Source of the DNA: Equibacterium sp963662035
GTDB lineage: Bacteria; Bacteroidota; Bacteroidia; Bacteroidales; UBA932
DNA length: 64,000 bases
Assembly (NCBI GenBank): GCA_963662035.1
Contig: CAVLDO010000005.1
Coordinates: 1 to 64,000, forward strand
Direction: 5' to 3'
The notes under the pieces are model-generated. The model saw only the letters and a list, made by a program, of their open reading frames with translations, searched no databases and was not told the origin of the DNA. Of this stretch, positions 42,628 through 51,480 are shown piece by piece (position 1 is the first letter of the stretch; every line of letters begins with the position of its first letter). The position numbers were made by a program, and so were the translations under genes.

Positions 42628-45117
42628 TCAGATGCGGCCGCAGTCGCAGATCAGATCGTGCAGACGGCTGCAGAACGCGGTGTTAGAGAGCAGTTCCTCC
42701 AGAGTCAGGTGCATTCTGTAGCGCCAGTAGTGGTTGTGCACTGCGGGGATGTTGACCCGCTCGTCGGCGGGGTCGCCGCCGTAGCAAATGCCGCCGTCGA
42801 GTGCCAGAATGTCCTGCAGGGGGAAGATCGCCAGCATCGCCGGGCTCTTAAGATGGGCGCGCAAGATGCTTTCGGCAATCTGCGGCGTGCAGTGCGGCGG
42901 CGCCTCTCCCTCCATCTTGAGCATATTGTTGTAGTAGCGCCGGGTGGCGGCGCGATCCTCTTCCCACCAGGCCCTCAGGGTCGATGTGTCGTGCGATGAT
43001 GTGGTGCAGACGCAGCAGAGGGGATAGCGCGCCGGGTCGGCGAATTCTTCCGAAGGGTCTTTGGGCATCCGCTGCACCTCCAGGCTCAAAATACCCAGCT
43101 GCTCCATTACCGGGGCCACGCAGGAGGGAATCATCCCCAGGTCTTCTCCGCAGCAGAGCATATCCGAGGCGCGCATCAGCGCGGGCAGTTTGCCCAGGGC
43201 GCTGCTGCGCCAGAGATTGTTGTGGCGGCGGTAGAAGAAAGCTTCGCTGATGCGGTCGAAGGCGGTGCGCAGATCGGGCTGTAGCGCCTTGTAGGCCTCT
43301 GTCTGCTGCGCGGCGATGCGGGGGTGGAAAAACCCCTCGCGGCGCGGATCCTCCACAAACAGGCAGTCGCTCTCATCGCCCGATGCGGCATCTTTCTTCG
43401 AAAGGTCAAATCCCGCCTTTTCCAATTCTGCGGCGCTGAACGGCAGGGCGGGGGAAAAGTGCCCCATAATGCCGCTGCTGTAGCGCGAAGGAATCTCCCA
43501 GATGCGGAAAAAGCCCAGCAGATGGTCTATGCGGTAGGCGTCGAAGTAGCGGCTCATCTTGTGCAGGCGCCGCCGCCACCATCGGAAGCCGTCTTGAGCC
43601 ATACGCTCCCAGTTGTAGGTGGGGAAGCCCCAGTTCTGCCCGTCGGCGCTGAAGGCGTCGGGCGGGGCTCCGGCTTGCATATCGAGGTTGAAGAGCTGCG
43701 GCTCGGCCCACACATCGGCGCTGAAGGGGCTCACCCCGATGGGCAGGTCTCCCTTGAGGGCGACGCCCCGGAGGCGGGCGTAGGCTGCCGCCTCTTTAAG
43801 CTGACGGTCGAGCGTATATTGCACCCAAAAGACAAAATTGACCCTATGCGGATTGGCTTTGGCATATTCCCGTCCCTTTTTGAGGGTGTATTTTGAGTAT
43901 TCGCCCCACTGACAGGTGCGCACGGTGCCGAAATCCTCCCGCAGGCAGCTGAAGACGGCGTACGGGAGCAGCCACACGGAGTTCTCTTTGACAAATGTGG
44001 CGAAGTCCGCGTCGTTTTCAAGATCCATGCAGGATTTCTCGAAAACATTGTGCAGCAGCCGCATCTTTTCGCAGAAGGTGCGCTCGTAGTCCAGGGCGGG
44101 GAGGGAGTTGAGCTCCCGCTGCAGCCTGATATAATCCTCATCGGCCGCAACTCCCGCTTCGGGGAGATTCGCATATATCGGGTGCAGGGCAAATGAACTT
44201 GCGGCATTGTATGGGTAGGAGTCGGTCCAGGTGCCGCTGATGGTGGTGTCGCATATCGGGAGCAGCTGGATTATGTGCCCCCCGCAGGCGGCAGTCCAGT
44301 CGGCCAGCAGCCTGAGGTCGCCGAAATCCCCCACGCCGAAGCTCCCGCAGCCGCGCAGTGAAAAGAGGGGGACGGCGACTCCTGCGGCGCGCAGTGCGGG
44401 GCGGGAAAAGCGCGGGGCGGCCTCCTGCAGCACCAGGGCGTGGCCTTCCCCGGGGATGCGGCAGGTGCGGTTCTCGCCCTCCTCCCAGTGGAGTATGCGG
44501 CCCGTAGAGGCATCTGCTATGACATATTTATAATGGAAGACATCTCCGAGGGCTGTGCCCGCAATATTCAGGCGGCCGCTCCAGCCGGCATCGCTGCCGC
44601 AGTTTTTAAGCCCTGGCGAGGTGCCGGCACCTTGCGCAGGAGTCAGAGCGAGCGGTGTGTGCCAAAGCCCCAGATCCGGGATGTCTCCGGCAATGCCCAG
44701 CACCTCGCCCGGCCGGATGTCGGCGAAAGTTGTGTGCAGCAGAATGTTGCAGCGGCGTTCCCGCGGAAGGGAGGCCGGCTTCTGCCGGCGCAGTATAACA
44801 TCCCTGAAGGCGGACGCCCAGAGGGGGGAATCCTCCGGGCGGTCTTGCCAGAGGTCGCGCACATAGACCGTTTCGGCTCCGGAAGGGGCTGCCGGCAGCC
44901 TGTGGCCGCGCCATTCGCGGCGCAGCACCTCTGAGCCGCGGCGCAGCTGATAGCGGTAGCGGCGCTCCCGGCCAAATTTTGAGAGGGGCAGGGAGATGCT
45001 CCAGAAGCCTCCGAGAGGCTCCATTTCATATATTTCGCCCCCGTGGCAGAGCACGATGCGCTCCCCGTCGCCGGCTATGTAGTGCAGAGAAAAAAACAAA
45101 GTGCGAGTGGCTGTCAT
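42628..45117 (-). CDS. malQ: 4-alpha-glucanotransferase with N-terminal starch-binding modules
   Basis: 829-aa amylomaltase (GH77) that disproportionates maltodextrins in the cytoplasm. Two CBM20-like modules occupy about residues 1-100 and 120-235 (FSLHYIAGDGERIVLCHG; VLGIAGDIPDLGLWHTPLAL). The GH77 catalytic part follows, with the nucleophile Asp in AYRIDHLLGFFRIWEIP (around 525-540) and the acid/base region CCGEDLGMIPSCV later. The two-module form is the usual MalQ of Bacteroidetes and plants. No signal peptide is seen. It is divergent from leuC. Confidence 0.93.
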   Translation of the reverse strand: MTATRTLFFSLHYIAGDGERIVLCHGGEIYEMEPLGGFWSISLPLSKFGRERRYRYQLRRGSEVLRREWRGHRLPAAPSGAETVYVRDLWQDRPEDSPLWASAFRDVILRRQKPASLPRERRCNILLHTTFADIRPGEVLGIAGDIPDLGLWHTPLALTPAQGAGTSPGLKNCGSDAGWSGRLNIAGTALGDVFHYKYVIADASTGRILHWEEGENRTCRIPGEGHALVLQEAAPRFSRPALRAAGVAVPLFSLRGCGSFGVGDFGDLRLLADWTAACGGHIIQLLPICDTTISGTWTDSYPYNAASSFALHPIYANLPEAGVAADEDYIRLQRELNSLPALDYERTFCEKMRLLHNVFEKSCMDLENDADFATFVKENSVWLLPYAVFSCLREDFGTVRTCQWGEYSKYTLKKGREYAKANPHRVNFVFWVQYTLDRQLKEAAAYARLRGVALKGDLPIGVSPFSADVWAEPQLFNLDMQAGAPPDAFSADGQNWGFPTYNWERMAQDGFRWWRRRLHKMSRYFDAYRIDHLLGFFRIWEIPSRYSSGIMGHFSPALPFSAAELEKAGFDLSKKDAASGDESDCLFVEDPRREGFFHPRIAAQQTEAYKALQPDLRTAFDRISEAFFYRRHNNLWRSSALGKLPALMRASDMLCCGEDLGMIPSCVAPVMEQLGILSLEVQRMPKDPSEEFADPARYPLCCVCTTSSHDTSTLRAWWEEDRAATRRYYNNMLKMEGEAPPHCTPQIAESILRAHLKSPAMLAIFPLQDILALDGGICYGGDPADERVNIPAVHNHYWRYRMHLTLEELLSNTAFCSRLHDLICDCGRI

Positions 45118-45155
45118 TGTCAGGAATGCTGATAAGCGATGCGCAAAATAATAAA

Positions 45156-45188
45156 TTTAGGTTAAATGGTTAAAATTTTAAACCTTTG
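45156..45188 (+). promoter_or_regulatory. Possible promoter of the leu operon
   Basis: TTTAG (45156-45160), 20 nt, AACCTTTG (45181-45188), which differs from TAnnTTTG at the first base. The leader would be about 12-18 nt, too short for a leader peptide or attenuator. Confidence 0.35.
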
Positions 45189-45206
45189 CAGACAGAAATT
45201 TGAGCT

Positions 45207-46601
45207 ATGAATACACTTTTTGACAAAATTTGGGACAAGCACGTGGTGCAGATAGTAGAAGACGGCCCCACACAACTGTACATAGACCGGCTTTATTGCC
45301 ACGAAGTTACAAGTCCACAGGCTTTTGACGGCCTGCGGGAGCGCGGCATCAAACCTTTGCGTCCAGAGCAGGTGGTATGTATGCCCGACCACAACACCCC
45401 GACCCACGACCAGGACAAGCCCATAGCCGACCCTGTATCAAAAAAGCAGGTTGACACCTTGGCGGCGAATGCCGCCGAATTCGGCCTGGAGCACTACGGG
45501 ATGCTGGACGAGCGCAACGGAATAATCCACGTCGTAGGGCCCGAGCGCGGCCTTTCGCTGCCCGGAATGACCATAGTGTGCGGCGACTCCCACACCTCCA
45601 CCCACGGCGCGATGGGCGCGGTGGCGTTCGGCATCGGCACCAGCGAAGTGGAGATGGTGCTCGCATCGCAGTGCATACTGCAGCAGAAGCCCAAATCGAT
45701 GAGAATAAATGTGGAGGGGACTCTTGCAAAAGGGGTAACCGCCAAGGATGTGGCCCTCTACATTATGAGCAGGATGACCACCAGCGGCGCCACGGGCTAC
45801 TTTGTGGAGTATGCCGGCAGCGTGGTGCGCGACCTCTCGATGGAGGGGCGCCTTACACTTTGTAACCTCTCGATAGAGATGGGTGCGCGCGGCGGTTTTG
45901 TGGCTCCCGACGACAAGACATTCGAATATATCAAGGGGCGCGAGAGAGCACCCCGAGGCGAGGCCTGGGACCGCGCCGTGGAGTATTGGCGCACCCTGCG
46001 CAGCGGCGATGATGCGGTGTTTGACCGTGAGGTGACCTATCGTGCCGAGGATATAGAGCCGATGGTGACCTACGGCACCAACCCCGGAATGGGAATGGGT
46101 GTCAGCGGCACAATTCCCGCCCTGGAGAGCGTGCCCGAGAGCGGCCGCGCCTCTTTTCTGCGCTCGCTTGACTATATGGGCTTCGCCCCCGGCGAGAAGA
46201 TGCTGGGCAAGAAGGTCGATTACGTGTTCTGCGGCAGCTGCACCAACGGCCGCATAGAGGACTTCCGCGCCTTCGCCTCCATCGTGCGCGGCCGTCACAA
46301 GGCAGAAGGGGTCACCGCCTGGATTGTCCCCGGCTCCTGGATGGTCAAGACACAGATAGAGGACGAAGGGCTGGACAAGGTGCTGGAGGCGGCGGGATTC
46401 GAGATCCGTCAGCCAGGCTGCAGCGCCTGCCTGGCGATGAACGACGACAAAATACCCGCAGGCAAGCTGTCGGTGTCCACATCGAACCGCAACTTTGAAG
46501 GGCGTCAGGGCCCCGGCGCACGCACAGTGCTCGCAAGTCCCCTCACCGCCGCTGCGGCAGCCGTGACCGGCGTTATAACCGACCCCAGAGATCTTATGTA
46601 A
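45207..46601 (+). CDS. leuC: 3-isopropylmalate dehydratase large subunit
   Basis: 464-aa aconitase-family subunit that isomerises 2- to 3-isopropylmalate together with LeuD. Iron-sulfur ligands are the two Cys of CGSCTNGR (about 342-349) and one of GCSACLAMND (about 404-413). CGDSHTSTHGAMG is the substrate loop. First gene of leuC-leuD-leuA2-leuB; leuD follows 12 nt later. Confidence 0.96.
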   Translation: MNTLFDKIWDKHVVQIVEDGPTQLYIDRLYCHEVTSPQAFDGLRERGIKPLRPEQVVCMPDHNTPTHDQDKPIADPVSKKQVDTLAANAAEFGLEHYGMLDERNGIIHVVGPERGLSLPGMTIVCGDSHTSTHGAMGAVAFGIGTSEVEMVLASQCILQQKPKSMRINVEGTLAKGVTAKDVALYIMSRMTTSGATGYFVEYAGSVVRDLSMEGRLTLCNLSIEMGARGGFVAPDDKTFEYIKGRERAPRGEAWDRAVEYWRTLRSGDDAVFDREVTYRAEDIEPMVTYGTNPGMGMGVSGTIPALESVPESGRASFLRSLDYMGFAPGEKMLGKKVDYVFCGSCTNGRIEDFRAFASIVRGRHKAEGVTAWIVPGSWMVKTQIEDEGLDKVLEAAGFEIRQPGCSACLAMNDDKIPAGKLSVSTSNRNFEGRQGPGARTVLASPLTAAAAAVTGVITDPRDLM

Positions 46602-46613
46602 AGCAGAATCGCA

Positions 46614-47216
46614 ATGAAACAGAAATTCAACATAATCAAGAGCACTTGCGTCCCCCTCCCTCTGGAGAATGTGGACACCGACCAGATAATCCCCGCCCGC
46701 TTTCTCAAGGCCACGACACGCGACGAGAAGTTTTTCGGCGACAACCTCTTCTGCGACTGGCGCTACAACGCCGACGGCACCCCCAACAAGGACTTTGTGC
46801 TCAACAACCCCGCATACGGCGGGTGCATACTTGTGGCGGGCAAGAACTTCGGCAGCGGCAGCAGCCGCGAACACGCCGCCTGGGCTGTGGCCGGCTACGG
46901 CTTCAGGGTGGTGATATCCAGTTTCTTTGCGGATATCCACAAAAACAACGAGCTGAACAACTTTGTGCTGCCGGTGACGGTGAGCGAAGAGTTCCTCTCG
47001 GAGCTGTTTGCGAGCATAGATGCTGACCCGGGGACTGTGGTCGAGGTGAATTTGCCGGAGCAGACCGTCACCAACCTCTGCGGCGGCCGCAGCGAGCGCT
47101 TTGAGATAAACGGCTACAAGAAATACTGCCTGATGAACGGGCTGGACGATATAGATTTTCTGCTGGAGAGCAGAAACAAGATAGAAAAATGGGAAACCGC
47201 CAACGCGCGCACATAG
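46614..47216 (+). CDS. leuD: 3-isopropylmalate dehydratase small subunit
   Basis: 200-aa partner of LeuC with NVDTDQIIPARFLK near the N-terminus and GKNFGSGSSREHAAWAVAGYGF, the swivel-domain substrate loop. Normal length. It lies between leuC and leuA2 with gaps of 12 and 7 nt. Confidence 0.96.
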   Translation: MKQKFNIIKSTCVPLPLENVDTDQIIPARFLKATTRDEKFFGDNLFCDWRYNADGTPNKDFVLNNPAYGGCILVAGKNFGSGSSREHAAWAVAGYGFRVVISSFFADIHKNNELNNFVLPVTVSEEFLSELFASIDADPGTVVEVNLPEQTVTNLCGGRSERFEINGYKKYCLMNGLDDIDFLLESRNKIEKWETANART

Positions 47217-47223
47217 CACGGAT

Positions 47224-48750
47224 ATGAGACGGATCGAGATAATGGACACGACTCTGCGCGACGGAGAGCAGACCAACGGGGTCAACTTTGTGCCGCACGA
47301 GAAGCTGCAGATGGCCACGGCGCTGCTGCAGGATGCCAAGGTAGACCGCATCGAGGTGGCATCCGCAAGAGTTTCGCAAGGGGAGAAGGATTCGGTGAGG
47401 GGCATCTGCTCCTGGGCCGCTAAAGCGGGCCTGCTGGACCGCGTGGAGGTGCTGGGCTTTGTGGACGGCACCGTGAGCGTGGACTGGATAGCCGACTGCG
47501 GGGGCAAGGTGCTCAACCTGCTATGCAAAGGGAGCGAGCGCCATTGCCGCGAGCAGCTGGGCAAGACTCTTGACGAGCATATTGCCGACATCCGCCCCAC
47601 GCTGGATTATGCTCTGGCAAAGGGTTTCATCGTGAATGTTTATCTCGAAGATTGGAGCAACGGGATGAAAAACTCCCCCGAGTATGTCTTCGCTTTTGTG
47701 GAGGCCCTCAAGGACTCCGGCATAAAGCGGTTCATGCTCCCCGACACTCTGGGCATCTTGAGTCCGGAGCAGGTGGTCTCCTTTATAAAGACTATGGTGG
47801 GCCGCTTCCCGGGCCTGCACTTTGACTTCCACGGCCACAACGACTATGATCTGGCGGTGGCCAACACCTATGCGGCGGTGCGTGCCGGCTGCAGCGGCGC
47901 CCACACTTGCGTAAACGGTCTCGGAGAGAGGGCCGGCAACGCCCCCTTGGCCAGCGTGCAGGCGGTGCTGGTGGATATGGCGGAGGTCACTACGGGGGTT
48001 GACGAGAGCCGTCTGCACCCCTTGAGCCGGCTGGTGTCCAGCTATTCGCTGGCGCCGATTCCGGGCAACAGCCCCATCGTGGGGGACAACGTGTTTACCC
48101 AGGTGGCGGGAGTGCACGCCGACGGCGACAAGAAGAACAAGCTCTACTACAACAACCTCATCCCGGAGCGCTTCGGGCGCAAGCGGGAATATGCCCTTGG
48201 CAAGACCAGCGGCAAGGCCAACATTCTCAAGAATCTGGAGAATATGAACCTGAACCTCACGGCGGAGCAGACGCGCCGCGTGACAGACAGGATAATAGAG
48301 CTTGGCGACAAGAAGGCCGCCGTGACACCCGACGACCTCCCATTCATAGTGAGCGATGTGGTAAAGCACGACATCACACAGGAGAAAGTGCGCCTGGTAA
48401 GCTATATGGTGAGCAACGCCTACGGACTCAAGCCCACCGCCAGCGTTAAGCTGGAGATCAGCGGCAAAATCTATGAAGAGCAGGCGTGCGGCGACGGTCA
48501 GTACGACGCCTTTGTGAGGGCGGTGCGGCACATATTCCGCGACCACCTGAAGATGGACTTCCCCTGGCTGAGCGACTATGCGGTGTCGATTCCGCCCGGC
48601 GGGCGCACCGACGCCCTGGTGCAGACCCGCATCGACTGGGACTGGAAGGGGCGCACCATCCACACCCGGGGTCTTGACGCCGACCAGGTGGGGGCTTCGC
48701 TTAAGGCGACAATGAAAATGCTGAACATAATAACCAACGAAAACGAATAG
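47224..48750 (+). CDS. Alpha-isopropylmalate/citramalate synthase family protein (LeuA2 type)
   Basis: 508-aa enzyme of the DRE-TIM family with DTTLRDGEQTNGVNF (8-22), metal ligands in DFHGHNDYDLA (about 200-210) and GLGERAGNAPL, plus a C-terminal LeuA_dimer regulatory domain (about 360-500). Its place in the leu operon supports 2-isopropylmalate synthase (acetyl-CoA + 2-ketoisovalerate). However, this divergent subfamily includes enzymes that make citramalate from pyruvate for isoleucine, so the substrate is not settled. 3-isopropylmalate dehydrogenase follows 6 nt later and could serve either route. Confidence 0.85.
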   Translation: MRRIEIMDTTLRDGEQTNGVNFVPHEKLQMATALLQDAKVDRIEVASARVSQGEKDSVRGICSWAAKAGLLDRVEVLGFVDGTVSVDWIADCGGKVLNLLCKGSERHCREQLGKTLDEHIADIRPTLDYALAKGFIVNVYLEDWSNGMKNSPEYVFAFVEALKDSGIKRFMLPDTLGILSPEQVVSFIKTMVGRFPGLHFDFHGHNDYDLAVANTYAAVRAGCSGAHTCVNGLGERAGNAPLASVQAVLVDMAEVTTGVDESRLHPLSRLVSSYSLAPIPGNSPIVGDNVFTQVAGVHADGDKKNKLYYNNLIPERFGRKREYALGKTSGKANILKNLENMNLNLTAEQTRRVTDRIIELGDKKAAVTPDDLPFIVSDVVKHDITQEKVRLVSYMVSNAYGLKPTASVKLEISGKIYEEQACGDGQYDAFVRAVRHIFRDHLKMDFPWLSDYAVSIPPGGRTDALVQTRIDWDWKGRTIHTRGLDADQVGASLKATMKMLNIITNENE

Positions 48751-48756
48751 AGAAAT

Positions 48757-49818
<1,062 letters not shown>

Positions 49819-49825
49819 TTGGTAT

Positions 49826-49833
49826 TATCTTTG
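49826..49833 (+). promoter_or_regulatory. -7 element before the ctp gene
   Basis: TATCTTTG, exact match to TAnnTTTG, in the short gap after leuB, with a leader of about 25-30 nt. There is no clear -33 in the leuB tail. No terminator separates it from leuB, so read-through is also possible. Confidence 0.45.
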
Positions 49834-49863
49834 CTCTATCCGGCGCTGCTTATATTTTAAGAA

Positions 49864-51474
49864 ATGAAGAAATTTTTTGCGACAATCGCCTGCGCGGCCG
49901 TCAGTGTGGCGGCAGTGGCGCAGAGCGCTGATTTTGACCTTGCAAAGGCGCTGGATGTGCAGAATTCCATACTCAAGCAGCTCTCTGCCGGATATGTGGA
50001 CACGCTGCAGTTCGGCAAGCTCATAAACACCGGGGTTAACGCAATGCTCGCCTCGCTGGATCCCTACACGGTCTATTTCCCAGAAGAGGAGGAAGAGGAT
50101 GTGCAGCTGATGACCACCGGCATCTACGGCGGAGTGGGGGCTCTCATCAAGAAGCGTCCCGACCAGGCGGTGCTCATAACCCAGCCTTATAAGGGAAGCC
50201 CTGCCGATAAATACGGTCTGCAGCCGGGCGACAGCATAGTGGCCATCGATGACAGGGGAGTATATGGCGAGAGCAGCCAGCAGAGTAGCGACCGGATGAA
50301 GGGTCAGCCCGGCACCACCGTCAAATTCAAGGTGGTCAAGGGGCGCACGGGCCAGGTGCAGGAGATAAATGTAAAGCGCGAGCGGATCCATATGTCGGAC
50401 ATCGACTGGTATGGTATGCTCAAGGGCAATGTGGGCTATGTGTCGGTGACCGGCTTCACCCAGGGGATGAGCTCCGAGTTTCGCGAAGTGCTGCTGGAGC
50501 TCAAGAGCCGGGGGGCCGAGAGGCTCGTGATTGACCTGCGCGGCAACGGCGGCGGCCTTATGGACGAAGCCATCAAGCTTATGTCGCTCTTTGTGCCCAA
50601 AGGGACTATGGTGGTCTCTTCTAAAGGGCGCGCAAAGGGGACGAATGTGGAATACCGCACCCAGACCGATCCCGTGGACACCACGATTCCCGTGATGGTG
50701 ATGATAAGCAGCGGCAGCGCCTCGTCATCGGAGATTGTGGCGGGTGCCTTCCAGGATCTGGACCGCGGCACCATAGCCGGCGTCCGCTCGTTTGGCAAGG
50801 GGCTGATACAGAGCGTGCGCCCCACCTCGTACGGCGGCACGCTCAAGCTCACCACCGGCAAATACTACACCCCCAGCGGCCGCTGCGTGCAGGCCATCGA
50901 CTACAGTAAACGCAATGAGGACGGCAGCGTGGGCGCCATTCCCGACTCGCTCACCAGCGAATTCAGGACAGCGGGCGGGCGCATAGTAAAGGATGGCGGC
51001 GGCATCACCCCCGACATAGTGGTGGAGCCGCACCGCTACAGCCGCCCCGCAGTGAGTCTGGTGTACAATGACATTACCGGCGACTACGCCATCAAATATT
51101 TTCTGGAGCACGAGAGTATAGCTCCCGCCGCCGACTTCACCCTCACCGATGCCGAATACGACGACTTCGTGAAATTCTGCGAGGGACGCGAGTTTGACTG
51201 GCGCAGCGGCAGCGATGCGGAAATGGAAAATCTTGAGGAGGCCGCGCGCTACGACGGAATCTACGAGAGCTGCAAGGCAGAAATCGAGGCGCTCAAGGCC
51301 AAACTTGACATAAATAAGTCCGACGCCCTCTATCTGGCCAAGGACGAGGTAAAACCTCTTCTGGAAAGTGCGATTGTGGCCAAATACTACTTCACCGGCG
51401 CCAGCACCGTGGTGAACCTGCGCTACGACGACCAGCTGGAGAGCTGCCTTAAGAAGTGGACCGCCGGCAAATAA
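49864..51474 (+). CDS. C-terminal processing peptidase, S41 family
   Basis: 536-aa periplasmic Ser/Lys protease. A signal peptide ends near VAAVAQ (residue 20), a PDZ domain spans about 88-170 (GGVGALIKKRP, KGSPADKYGLQPGDSIVAIDD), and the S41 core has the nucleophile Ser in SSGSASSSEIVAG (about 284) and the catalytic Lys in FGKGLIQ (about 311). Such proteases trim C-termini of envelope proteins. The next gene begins 6 nt after the stop and should be cotranscribed. Confidence 0.93.
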   Translation: MKKFFATIACAAVSVAAVAQSADFDLAKALDVQNSILKQLSAGYVDTLQFGKLINTGVNAMLASLDPYTVYFPEEEEEDVQLMTTGIYGGVGALIKKRPDQAVLITQPYKGSPADKYGLQPGDSIVAIDDRGVYGESSQQSSDRMKGQPGTTVKFKVVKGRTGQVQEINVKRERIHMSDIDWYGMLKGNVGYVSVTGFTQGMSSEFREVLLELKSRGAERLVIDLRGNGGGLMDEAIKLMSLFVPKGTMVVSSKGRAKGTNVEYRTQTDPVDTTIPVMVMISSGSASSSEIVAGAFQDLDRGTIAGVRSFGKGLIQSVRPTSYGGTLKLTTGKYYTPSGRCVQAIDYSKRNEDGSVGAIPDSLTSEFRTAGGRIVKDGGGITPDIVVEPHRYSRPAVSLVYNDITGDYAIKYFLEHESIAPAADFTLTDAEYDDFVKFCEGREFDWRSGSDAEMENLEEAARYDGIYESCKAEIEALKAKLDINKSDALYLAKDEVKPLLESAIVAKYYFTGASTVVNLRYDDQLESCLKKWTAGK

Positions 51475-51480
51475 GCAACG

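Noticed and set aside
45438..47600. 720-codon antisense frame opposite leuC, leuD and leuA2
   Set aside because: It spans three genuine genes on the other strand and has shadow-type composition.
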